This document shows positions 9,366-17,684 of a stretch of DNA of 64,000 nucleotides, piece after piece. The notes below the pieces were generated by a model, which saw only the letters and a program-made list of their open reading frames with translations, did not search any database and was not told the DNA's origin. Location: the NCBI GenBank assembly GCA_902790625.1, contig CADASP010000015.1:43034-107033 (forward strand), read 5' to 3'. The stretch comes from an uncultured Prevotellaceae bacterium (GTDB lineage: Bacteria; Bacteroidota; Bacteroidia; Bacteroidales; Bacteroidaceae). A program made the translations under genes and the position numbers. Every line of letters starts with the position of its first letter. Positions within the stretch are counted from its first letter, which is position 1.

Positions 9366-10457
9366 ATGGAAGAAATGCAATTCGCTGCCGTCATTGTGCT
9401 GGCTCTGCTCTTGGTGAAGCTGTTGCTGCTTCCCCGCAGGGTGGCGGTTCATGCTGTGGTGAACAAGGCGCGCTGGTTGATGGTGGGCGGCACAGGACTA
9501 TTGTTGGCACATTTCGCCCTGCAATACATACTTAAGCTACGACTGCTGGGCGTCACGCAAGCCGTGATGCTCAACCTCGTTTTGTTTATACCCGTCTCGT
9601 GGTTATACTCGTTGGCAGTGCTCTATCTGCAGCGACGAGGGCGCATCAACTCAATGGATATACACGTGGGATGGATAGCTTGGCTTGTGGCTGTGGCCAT
9701 GTTGGCCGTGGGCGCCGCCATCGACGGCCAGCCATTGCTGAGCGACACGCCCGAGCTGCATACGGCCGAGCTGGTAGCATCAGCCTGCTTTGCCACCATG
9801 CAAGGCTACTACACCTGGCGGCAAATAGTTATACTGAGGGCCATGCACAACGCCCTGCAGAACTACTACGATCGCGACATGGACAGCGTGCTGCAATGGA
9901 TGAAATACAGCATTGTCATCATGTTGTGTATCGCTTTGTCGGTGCCAGTCATCATTTTCATTGCCAGTGGGGCGTTGGTCGTGCCAGGGCTCATTTTCAT
10001 CGCCTGTATCTTCTATTTCATCGACAGTTTCTTTAACTACATCTTGAGTTCGGCACCAAGGAAATTGCAGGAAGCTGAGGAGAAGGAAGTGGAGGAGGAA
10101 GAGGCAAAACCCGCTGCTCCCTCATCGCTCCCGCGGGTGGAGCAGGCGGTGGAGCAATGGGTGGCAAAGGGCGGCCATCTGCAGAGCGGGATGAAGATGC
10201 CCAACGCCGCCGACGAGATGGGCGTGCCGCGCTACCTGCTCTCGGCATGGCTACGGCAGAAGGGCTACAAGTATGCCGAATGGATGACCGACCTGCGTAT
10301 AGAGGAGGCCAAGCGCCAGCTACAAGAACATCCCGATTGGAACAATGAGGCCATCGCCATCCACTGCGGCTTCAGCGACCGCAGCTACTTCCAGAAGAAG
10401 TTCAAGGAGCGCACCGGCATCTCACCCACTGAATACCAAAACAATCAAGCTTCCTAA
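9366..10457 (+). CDS. Membrane-anchored AraC-family regulator
   Basis: A 363-residue protein. Residues 1-235 hold about six or seven hydrophobic segments (for example 5-23, 37-58, 66-92, 101-122, 180-225). A Glu-rich linker (EEKEVEEEEAKP) follows, then a C-terminal AraC-type DNA-binding domain from about 255 to the end with the two-helix signature: YLLSAWLRQKGY, RIEEAKRQL, AIHCGFSDRSYFQKKFKERTGISPTEY. The DNA-binding half is thus tethered to the inner membrane. It is transcribed away from the beta-helix gene across a 226-bp divergent region and may regulate it; that is inference. The sensor signal is unknown. Confidence 0.88.
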   Translation: MEEMQFAAVIVLALLLVKLLLLPRRVAVHAVVNKARWLMVGGTGLLLAHFALQYILKLRLLGVTQAVMLNLVLFIPVSWLYSLAVLYLQRRGRINSMDIHVGWIAWLVAVAMLAVGAAIDGQPLLSDTPELHTAELVASACFATMQGYYTWRQIVILRAMHNALQNYYDRDMDSVLQWMKYSIVIMLCIALSVPVIIFIASGALVVPGLIFIACIFYFIDSFFNYILSSAPRKLQEAEEKEVEEEEAKPAAPSSLPRVEQAVEQWVAKGGHLQSGMKMPNAADEMGVPRYLLSAWLRQKGYKYAEWMTDLRIEEAKRQLQEHPDWNNEAIAIHCGFSDRSYFQKKFKERTGISPTEYQNNQAS

Positions 10458-10502
10458 ATAACCGTAAAGAATAACAAGGAAGTGAACACACCCGCAACCA
10501 TC

Positions 10503-10532
10503 GGGACAGACCTTGTGTCTGTCCGCAAACGG
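10503..10532. repeat. 30-bp hairpin repeat, copy 1
   Basis: GGACAGAC and GTCTGTCC form an 8-bp perfect stem with a 5-base loop. Copy 2 at 35118-35147 matches 28 of 30 bases in the same orientation. It lies downstream of the AraC gene and could act as a transcript end. Confidence 0.7.
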
Positions 10533-10576
10533 AAATAGTAACTTCTATTTAAGTTCCGCAAGTTCCGCCTATCCTT

Positions 10577-10694
10577 TGGAGTTTAGGAGTGCTGGAGTGT
10601 AGACGATAGTCTTTGCACACCATGCTGCGAGCAAAACTAACGTCTAAACTCCAGCGGCTGAAAGCCGCGAAGACTCCTAAACTCCTAAACTCCA
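10577..10694. repeat. Nested inverted repeats
   Basis: Outer arms TGGAGTTTAGGAGT (10577-10590) and ACTCCTAAACTCCA (10681-10694) are perfect. Inner arms GCTGGAGTGTAGAC (10591-10604) and GTCTAAACTCCAGC (10642-10655) pair with one mismatch. The phrase ACTCCTAA is also duplicated in tandem at 10673-10688. With the hairpin before it, this fills the gap between the convergent AraC and GH2 genes. Confidence 0.65.
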
Positions 10695-10713
10695 TAGACA
10701 TGCGAAACTTGAA

Positions 10714-13149
10714 TTACTTTAATGACACCTTTAGCTCCTGCCCTTGCAGGAATGGTGCCGAGGCCCTGACCGAGAATTGCTGCGCATCGTCTTCGGGCAG
10801 GACATAAGCCACCAGACGACCGCCGAAGGTGCGCAGACGGTTGCGCTGCGAGCGGCTGGTGATGGTGGCGTCGGCTGTGTTGCCGTGCTCCATCCCCAGC
10901 AGCCGTGCACCCCGCACGGTCAGCGTCACCTCATTGTCGGCCGTGGAAACCAGGTGCCCCTGCTCGTCCACCACCTCCACAAACACGTGGGCCACAGAGT
11001 CGGTGGTCAGTCTCAGTGCGTGGGGTTGTCCTGATGTTGCTATTTCGCACGAGGCGCCATTGTCGGCCTCGCAGCGCAGGGTGCCCGGCTCGTAGTCGAT
11101 GTCCCAGAACAGGATATCGGTCGCTGTGTCGCGCTGTGGTGCGCCGCCCACCTCGTTGCCATTGAGCAGCAGGCGAGCCGATGGGGCGTTGGTGTAGCAC
11201 ACCACTCTCACTTTTTCGCCTTTCTCCCAGTTCCACACGGCGCTTGCATAGGGATTGGGGCGCTGGTTCGTGCGTCCCCTGTTGCCGTTACGCCCCATGC
11301 GTCCCATCGTGCGGTAGGAGCCGATATAGCAGACTGGCTTCGTGCTCCACAGGGCGGCGCGATACCAGCCTAAGGGCTTGCGCTGTCCGGCCAGGTCCAA
11401 TAGTCCTGCCGACGAGCCGCGTGCGGGCCACTGGCCGCTCTCGCCCAGATAGTCGATGCCCGTCCACAGAAACTGTCCGAAGATGTAGTCGTTGTCGGTC
11501 ACGGCCTTCCATGCGGCCAGGTCGTGCCTGTTCTCCGAGCCGTAGATGATGCGCTGCGGATAGGTCTTGTGGTCCTCGCCGTAGCGGCTCTCCGTATAGT
11601 TGTAGCCCACCACGTCAACGGCCGAGGGATAGGCGGTGGCATTCGACATCACCACGCCCGCCAATGCCCCCGTCGTAGGACGCGAGGGGTCGAGCTCCTT
11701 CACCACCTTGGCCAGTCGCTGGGCGATGATGCCTATGCGTTCGGCATTGGGCTGGTCGGGCTTGTAGCCGCCATACATGGGCTGCGTGAACCCCGTTCCG
11801 TCGCCGTTGAGCACGGGGTGCGAATAGGGGTCGTTGGGATAGTCCACCTCGTTGCCGATGCTCCACAGGAAGATGCTGGGATGGCAGCGGTCGCGGCGCA
11901 CCATGTCGGCCACGTCGCGGTCGATCCAATCCTCGAAGTAGGTATAGGTGCCTTGGTACTCTGGAGCACCGGCATTCCAGCCTTTCATCCATTTGCGCTT
12001 GGGGAACTCCCACTCGTCCGAAGCCTCGTCCATCACCAGCAAGCCCAGCTCATCGCACAGGTCGTAGACCTCGGGCGCATGTGGGTTGTGGCTCATGCGG
12101 ATGGCATTCACGCCGATGGCCTTCAGCTCCGTTAGACGGCGGCGCCACACCTGGGCGGGCACGGCGGTGCCCAGCACGCCAGCATCGTCGTGAATGCACA
12201 CACCCTTCACCTTCATCCATTCGCCATTCAAGGCAAAGCCCTTGTCAGGCGAGAAGTCGAGCGTGCGCAGCCCCACTCGTACCACCGAGGTGTCGTTCTC
12301 TGCGTTCTGGCCTACGAGGATAGTCTTCAGCGTATAGAGATAGGGACTGTCGAGCGTCCACCGTTGCGGGTTCTTCACCGTCAGCCTCACTGTCTTCTTC
12401 TCCTGCGCGCCGATGGCCGTCTTTGTCGTGGCCACCACCCTGCCGCCAGCGTCGCAGAGCTGCACCACGGCCTTCAGCCGTTGCGCCGACTTCGTGTCGC
12501 CATCGTCGGTCGTCGCCACGTCCACCTCTACCTCGGCACTCTTGGCGTTGATGCGAGTCAGCCTGTAGGCCGTCCCCCACTGTGCCAGATGCACCTGGGG
12601 CGCACTCACTAACCACACATTGCGATAGATGCCCGAACCGGTGTACCAACGTGAGTCGAACTCCTGACCATGGTCCACGCGCACCGCCAGCACATTGTCG
12701 CCCTGCTGCAAATGAGGGGTCATGTCATACATGAACGAGGCAAAGCCGCTGGGGCGCTTGCCCAGAAGTTGCCCGTTCACATACACCTCCGAGTAGTTGT
12801 ATACTCCCTCGAAATACACATAATGCCTCTTTCCATCGGCCAGCCTTCTGGCAGGGATATGCAGCCGATACCAGGCCACGCCGCCGGGCAGATAACCTTG
12901 GCACGATCCTTTGTCGGGCGACATCGGCAGCTCCACGCCCCAGTCGTGTGGCAGGTCGACCTTGCGCCAGCCCGAATCGTCAAAGCCCTTCTCCTTCATG
13001 TCGGGCTTCTCGTTGATGTTCCAAGCAGCATCCATGCGGAGGAAGCTCCAACCCTTGTTCAATTTCTCGGCGTGGCCAAACGACACCTGGGCAGCAGTCT
13101 GCCCTGCCACAGCCAGCAGGGCGAACAGTGTAATCAGCAACTTTTTCAT
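10714..13149 (-). CDS. Secreted glycoside hydrolase family 2 (beta-galactosidase type)
   Basis: An 811-residue exported protein with a signal peptide ending near AGQTAAQ. It has the GH2 order: sugar-binding beta-sandwich (about 28-185), immunoglobulin-like domain (about 190-295), TIM barrel (about 300-600) and C-terminal beta domains. Acid/base Glu434 is in WSIGNE; the likely nucleophile is Glu539 in IYGSEN. RMSHNPHAPEVYDLCDELGL is the barrel signature. The 'DxRWYTGSGIYRNVWL' style stretch supports a beta-galactosidase-like branch. A basic Arg/Gly/Asn loop (RMGRNGNRGRTNQRPN) interrupts the region after the barrel. It is transcribed alone; substrate specificity within GH2 is not certain. Confidence 0.9.
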   Translation of the reverse strand: MKKLLITLFALLAVAGQTAAQVSFGHAEKLNKGWSFLRMDAAWNINEKPDMKEKGFDDSGWRKVDLPHDWGVELPMSPDKGSCQGYLPGGVAWYRLHIPARRLADGKRHYVYFEGVYNYSEVYVNGQLLGKRPSGFASFMYDMTPHLQQGDNVLAVRVDHGQEFDSRWYTGSGIYRNVWLVSAPQVHLAQWGTAYRLTRINAKSAEVEVDVATTDDGDTKSAQRLKAVVQLCDAGGRVVATTKTAIGAQEKKTVRLTVKNPQRWTLDSPYLYTLKTILVGQNAENDTSVVRVGLRTLDFSPDKGFALNGEWMKVKGVCIHDDAGVLGTAVPAQVWRRRLTELKAIGVNAIRMSHNPHAPEVYDLCDELGLLVMDEASDEWEFPKRKWMKGWNAGAPEYQGTYTYFEDWIDRDVADMVRRDRCHPSIFLWSIGNEVDYPNDPYSHPVLNGDGTGFTQPMYGGYKPDQPNAERIGIIAQRLAKVVKELDPSRPTTGALAGVVMSNATAYPSAVDVVGYNYTESRYGEDHKTYPQRIIYGSENRHDLAAWKAVTDNDYIFGQFLWTGIDYLGESGQWPARGSSAGLLDLAGQRKPLGWYRAALWSTKPVCYIGSYRTMGRMGRNGNRGRTNQRPNPYASAVWNWEKGEKVRVVCYTNAPSARLLLNGNEVGGAPQRDTATDILFWDIDYEPGTLRCEADNGASCEIATSGQPHALRLTTDSVAHVFVEVVDEQGHLVSTADNEVTLTVRGARLLGMEHGNTADATITSRSQRNRLRTFGGRLVAYVLPEDDAQQFSVRASAPFLQGQELKVSLK

Positions 13150-13190
13150 GTCTTTATTCGGTTTTGTGTTTGTTTCAAGCTTTCAAGCCA

Positions 13191-13198
13191 CAAATATA
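13191..13198 (-). promoter_or_regulatory. -7 box TATATTTG for the GH2 gene
   Basis: Minus-strand TATATTTG, 41 bases upstream of the ATG at 13149. Confidence 0.65.
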
Positions 13199-13344
13199 AT
13201 GAAAGTTTTCCAATTACATACACATTATAATATATTAATGTATAGATGTCCGCCGCTTTTAAGTCTTTTTAATGATTGAAGTGCCGCATGGGTAACTGCT
13301 CACCATACACCTTTCCATTCACCCACACGAAATCATGTAGGACC

Positions 13345-13387
13345 GTTTGGTCGTTTAGGTGACTGGTCGTTTGGTCGTTTAGGTGAC
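13345..13387. repeat. Two 19-bp direct repeats
   Basis: GTTTGGTCGTTTAGGTGAC occurs at 13345-13363 and at 13369-13387. They lie just downstream of the LRR protein stop codon. The function is unknown. Confidence 0.7.
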
Positions 13388-13399
13388 ATAGCCAAATGA

Positions 13400-15997
13400 T
13401 CACTTCACATAAACCTTTTGTCCGTTTACAATGTTCAATCCTTTCTGCAAGGAACCGATTCGCTGGCCTTGCAAGTTGTAGATGGCTTTCTCGCCTCGGA
13501 CGAGGGCTGGTGCGAGGTCCATTTCCTCAATCCCTGTTGTTCGTGTTTCAAATTCGCCGACGAAGGATTCTTGGCTATTCTCCACAACTACGGTATAACG
13601 GCCTTTGGGGTAGGCAGAAATGTTGATGCTGAGGCCCACAATGTTGCTGGCGTTGACAGTCTTCTCGTAGACTGCTTTGCCCGTTTCGTCATTGATGCGC
13701 ACCCTATAGGTGTCGCCGAGCGGGTCGAGGTTGATGCTTAGCAGCTGTTCACCATATTCGCCATAGAGCATTTTTTCAGTCTCTCGCTTCATCGGCACTT
13801 TTGGCTGTGTCTTGATGGTATGGGTGAAGTCGAAACGGTTTCGCGCTTGCGAGCCTTCAGGGGTGGCTCCATCCTCATATTCATCGTTGAGGTAGACGAC
13901 TTCATCGTCAAGGGTGCATGACATCAGGAACCAGGCAGGGTCTACATATCCGGGATAGACATTGCTGGTGGGGCCGTCAATACTTCCGACACCTTCCAAC
14001 CAAGTGGGACTGTAAATACGGTCCCCGTCTGCCCACAGCCTAACATCTCTATATACGCCCTTAAAACCTTGTATGCCTCCAGTCTGCCTCGGCCCTGCCA
14101 CGTATGTCAGACCATCTATCTGGAAAGTGCCATTGTCAGCGAGGGAGAAGTCGTACATCAACTTAAACTGATTGGCAATCGAGTCGTAGGCGTACACTCT
14201 CTGGTCTTCTTCGTACCAAGCTCCCGCATAGCTCAGGTCTGGATATTGCGAAACGTCATCATAATCTGGATGCTCTGGGCTGACGTATCGCTGGCGCATC
14301 ATCTGCTTGCAAGCCTTTCCGTCGACGATGGTGTCGCCATCGAAGTAATAGTATTCCACCAGCTGCACAGGATTCGAGCCGACGCCTCCTACCTTCCACA
14401 CCTTGCCCTCTTCGACCATTGGGCGATAATCCGGCTGTGTTTCGAGTGGAACAATAGTTCCAAACTGGTTCCAAGGGGATTTGGCCTCATAGTCAGCAAT
14501 GGATGCAGCGGGCACATGAAGAGTGGCTTTCTTGAGGTTGGTACCCCTAAAGGCATTATTTTTTGTATTGGGTACAGTTGTTGCATGGCAGTAAAAATCC
14601 TTTAAGTTGGGGAGTTCTTGGAAGGCTAGGTCGTCAATATAATTTATGCTTTCTGGCAAATCAAATAATTGCATCGCCTTACAACCATAGAAAGCTCCGT
14701 TGCTAATATTCGTAATGCCATACGGAATAATGACCTCGGTTAAATTGCTACAGTTACTGAACATAGATGTTGATATTTCTTTTAGATTTGGAGACAATTT
14801 GGCACTTCTGAGCGACGTACAATCCCTAAAAGCGGCCGACCCAACCCTTACAACACTTTCGGGCATTGAGACTGAATCCAAACTGTAGCATCCTTCGAAA
14901 GCAGACATATCGATAATAGTTATACCCTCTGGAATAACGACAGACTTTAGTTTATTACAATTACGACAAAAATCATATGGCAATACTTTGATGTTTGATG
15001 ATAGTATAACTTCTTCCAAGCTTATGCAACCATAAAACGTTCCATAGGATAAGGTTTCCACGCAGGAGGGCATTATCACTTTTTTTAATCTCTTATTACC
15101 ACTAAACGCCTGTAGCCCAAAAGTCGTTACATTATCAGGAACGGTGTACGACTCACAAGGCGAGTTAGTTGGATAACCAATAAGACAGGTCTTGTCCTTG
15201 TTGAAAAGTACACCGTCTATAGAACTAATCACAGGGTTTCCCTCTTCCACTTCCATCGTTTCCAAAGACATACAACCAGAGAATGGATTCTTGGTAATTT
15301 CCTCTGCGCTGCCAAACCCATTTGTTCTCTTGATTGTGTTAGGAATGATAATCTGTTTTATGGTATTATTTGATGAAAATACGTTTTCATACATACTGGA
15401 AACAGTATATTTCTCTCCCTCGTATTCTATTTCTGATGGTATCTGCAGTATCTGAGAATTTTTGCTCCAAGTTTTCTGGCGGTCTAACATAGCTTGATGT
15501 GATACCTTCAATAATCTGAATGACAAACTATCTATGACAGCAATATCTGTCTGGTATTCCAAAACAAATGGTTCACCCTCAGTCAGTTCAACTTGCCCTT
15601 CATACCACCAACACGAAAAAATGAATTTGTTTTTATCCATACCACGCATTGTATATGATATGTTGAAAGGACAAGTGCAGTCCATTTTTACAGGAATTAC
15701 AGGAACCACACTGATGTCAAGGGAGTAAGGCGTATCGTCGTTGCCACCTGATAGTCTGTTTTCCACCTCGAACCTGGTTGTTCCGCAGTTGCTATAATAG
15801 TTAAATATGTCAACAGACAAAATGCTGTCCTCCTTTGTCAATATGATTGTCGCAGATGTAGGCCCTTCCTCAACTTCACTTCGTGATAGACAGCCAGTGC
15901 TAATAGGTTCTGAATCACTTAGCTCCTGTTCTTGCGCCTTTAATGTTTTTACACCAAACAATAAAATGGCCATCAATGCCAATGTAATCTTTTTCAT
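13400..15997 (-). CDS. BspA-like leucine-rich-repeat surface protein
   Basis: An 865-residue exported protein with a signal peptide ending near LKAQ. Residues about 190-500 consist of LRR_5 (BspA-type) repeats of about 23 residues, seen in units such as AFSGNKRLKKVIMPSCVETL, TFYGCISLEEVILSSNI and AFEGCYSLDSVSMPESV. Residues 520-780 are a non-repeat region. The C-terminus, IYNLQGQRIG...KGLNIVNGQKVYVK, is the short sorting tail typical of Prevotella surface proteins. BspA-like proteins bind host matrix or other bacteria; the partner here is unknown. It starts 40 bases after the stop of the TPR/HTH regulator, so it is probably co-transcribed with it or under its control. Confidence 0.85.
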   Translation of the reverse strand: MKKITLALMAILLFGVKTLKAQEQELSDSEPISTGCLSRSEVEEGPTSATIILTKEDSILSVDIFNYYSNCGTTRFEVENRLSGGNDDTPYSLDISVVPVIPVKMDCTCPFNISYTMRGMDKNKFIFSCWWYEGQVELTEGEPFVLEYQTDIAVIDSLSFRLLKVSHQAMLDRQKTWSKNSQILQIPSEIEYEGEKYTVSSMYENVFSSNNTIKQIIIPNTIKRTNGFGSAEEITKNPFSGCMSLETMEVEEGNPVISSIDGVLFNKDKTCLIGYPTNSPCESYTVPDNVTTFGLQAFSGNKRLKKVIMPSCVETLSYGTFYGCISLEEVILSSNIKVLPYDFCRNCNKLKSVVIPEGITIIDMSAFEGCYSLDSVSMPESVVRVGSAAFRDCTSLRSAKLSPNLKEISTSMFSNCSNLTEVIIPYGITNISNGAFYGCKAMQLFDLPESINYIDDLAFQELPNLKDFYCHATTVPNTKNNAFRGTNLKKATLHVPAASIADYEAKSPWNQFGTIVPLETQPDYRPMVEEGKVWKVGGVGSNPVQLVEYYYFDGDTIVDGKACKQMMRQRYVSPEHPDYDDVSQYPDLSYAGAWYEEDQRVYAYDSIANQFKLMYDFSLADNGTFQIDGLTYVAGPRQTGGIQGFKGVYRDVRLWADGDRIYSPTWLEGVGSIDGPTSNVYPGYVDPAWFLMSCTLDDEVVYLNDEYEDGATPEGSQARNRFDFTHTIKTQPKVPMKRETEKMLYGEYGEQLLSINLDPLGDTYRVRINDETGKAVYEKTVNASNIVGLSINISAYPKGRYTVVVENSQESFVGEFETRTTGIEEMDLAPALVRGEKAIYNLQGQRIGSLQKGLNIVNGQKVYVK

Positions 15998-16037
15998 ATC
16001 TGTGCTTTTTTAGTGATAGATTAATTCTTGTTTTTCA

Positions 16038-17420
16038 TTACCTGTTAAGTATCTGTTCCAACGTGATGTCGGGATTACTCTCTCCAAAAACGTCCTTCTT
16101 TAGCTTGAGCTTGCGATGCTGGACGGCAGAGACGGTGAGGCAGTAGATGTTGCCGATGGTGCGGTTGCTGATGCCGAGGCGGGTAAGGATGCACAGGTGG
16201 ATGTCGTCGTCGTGCATCGTGGGGTACTGCTCACGGATACGGGCGAAGCGGTTGTTGTCGATGGCGTTGAGCGTGCGTTCTATCTCGCTCCATTCGTGTG
16301 GACTGAGATAGATACGCGAATCGGCGCTTTGGCTCAGCTTCTTGAGCGCCTCCGTGCGCTCGAGGATGAAGTCCTGCAGGAATGCCACCACTTCGTTGGC
16401 TTGATGCAGCAGCGTCTTCTGATGCTCGGCCTCCTGCTGCAGTTGCTGCTGCTGCTGTCGTTGTAGCCGCATCCTATACCGAACCATCAACACCATTGCC
16501 AAGATGACGAGGAGCGAGGCTATCATAATAATAAGGAGTGTACGACCATACATCTGTGAGCGGTAGGCGAGCTGCTGGTTCTCCATCTCCTGACGTAGCG
16601 TCTCCTGATAGTACGCGTCTTTCTGTTCGAGTGCCTTATAGTAGAAGTCCTCTATTTGCTCGAAGGCTCCGGCCACGCTGTCCTCCACCTGCGTGGCTCC
16701 CATGCGCCGGAGCGCAATCTTGGCGAGGTTGCTCTGTACGATATAAGCCAGATGGACATCATCGCCCGGCTCAATCTGCCGATAGACAGTTTCTGCCGAA
16801 TCGAGCATATTGAGGCTGAAGTAGCTGCGGGCCAGCACCTGCAATGTGCCTGGTCTAAGGTCGGCTGTTGCCGTAGCTGCTGCCTGATGGGCATAGTCAA
16901 CAGCCCGGCGATAGTCTTCCTTTGCCCAAGCGATGTTTGCAAGGCTGGTAAGCGTCTGGCACATCATGTCCTCCATCTGTTTGTTCTTTGCTATATCGTA
17001 TGCGCGGTGGATGAAATCGAGCGCTTCGTCGTATGCCCCCTCATTGATGAATGCCACTTGCGCAGCGTATGTACCTGCATAGTCGAGCAGGATGACATAG
17101 TTTTGCTCGTCGTCGGGATGCTGCTCATAGACGGCCAAGGCTTTCTTCATCAGGCGCAGGGCCTCCTCTGGGTTGCTCTGCGACAAGGCCACCGCCAATC
17201 GCTGATAAGCTATATAATTGGTGTGCCAGTCCTCCGTCTCTTCCGACAATCGGATGGCTTTTCGCAGTAGCGTCTCGCCCTGTCGGATGCTATCGTCGGC
17301 CAAAGCAGCCTTTGCCGCCTCTACACACTGTGCTGCCGTCGGCTCATTTGACACCTGCTGCTGGCTACATGCTGTCAACAGAAAGGCGATGATGAAGATG
17401 TATAATACCCTCGCAAACAT
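16038..17420 (-). CDS. TPR membrane regulator with C-terminal helix-turn-helix
   Basis: A 460-residue protein. The N-terminus has a lipoprotein-like signal (FLLTACS). Residues about 30-270 form helical TPR repeats (for example EALRLMKKALAVYEQ, YDEALDFIHRAYDIA, YRRAVDYAHQAAA). One transmembrane helix lies near 293-313 (LLIIMIASLLVILAMVLMV), followed by a Gln-rich coiled coil (QRQQQQQLQQ). The C-terminal 100 residues end in a LuxR-like HTH (CILTRLGISNRTIGNIYCLTVSAVQHRKLKLKK). Such proteins are frequent in Prevotella and are thought to link an envelope signal to transcription. It lies directly upstream of the LRR gene, its likely target; that is inference. Confidence 0.8.
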   Translation of the reverse strand: MFARVLYIFIIAFLLTACSQQQVSNEPTAAQCVEAAKAALADDSIRQGETLLRKAIRLSEETEDWHTNYIAYQRLAVALSQSNPEEALRLMKKALAVYEQHPDDEQNYVILLDYAGTYAAQVAFINEGAYDEALDFIHRAYDIAKNKQMEDMMCQTLTSLANIAWAKEDYRRAVDYAHQAAATATADLRPGTLQVLARSYFSLNMLDSAETVYRQIEPGDDVHLAYIVQSNLAKIALRRMGATQVEDSVAGAFEQIEDFYYKALEQKDAYYQETLRQEMENQQLAYRSQMYGRTLLIIMIASLLVILAMVLMVRYRMRLQRQQQQQLQQEAEHQKTLLHQANEVVAFLQDFILERTEALKKLSQSADSRIYLSPHEWSEIERTLNAIDNNRFARIREQYPTMHDDDIHLCILTRLGISNRTIGNIYCLTVSAVQHRKLKLKKDVFGESNPDITLEQILNR

Positions 17421-17442
17421 AGTTGTTGTTATTTTCTGGGTG

Positions 17443-17450
17443 CAAATTTA
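17443..17450 (-). promoter_or_regulatory. -7 box TAAATTTG for the TPR/HTH regulator
   Basis: Minus-strand TAAATTTG, 22 bases upstream of the ATG at 17420. Confidence 0.65.
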
Positions 17451-17647
17451 CGACATTTTTTCGAAAGCCGCATCGGTTGCCTATGGAAAATGTTTGAACA
17501 CGGCCATGTAGGAAACCACTACAAATCAACCATTTATAAAACATCATGCAGTTCTACCTATGGAAACTGTTAGATAAAGGTATGGAAAAGGACAAAAAAA
17601 GTGGAGAAAAGTGAGGTGAAGAGAAGGGGTTTTTGGTGGATTTTTAT

Positions 17648-17655
17648 TACTTTTG
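17648..17655 (+). promoter_or_regulatory. -7 box TACTTTTG for the M3 peptidase
   Basis: TACTTTTG lies 29 bases before the ATG at 17685. A TTTTGGTGG stretch precedes it. Confidence 0.65.
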
Positions 17656-17684
17656 CACGGTGAAAACTTGAAGCAAACAAAGAC

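Noticed and set aside
16440..16465. CAG-type trinucleotide run in the TPR/HTH regulator as a phase-variation tract
   Set aside because: It encodes a short Gln-rich coiled-coil stretch with mixed codons; slippage of triplets would not shift the frame.
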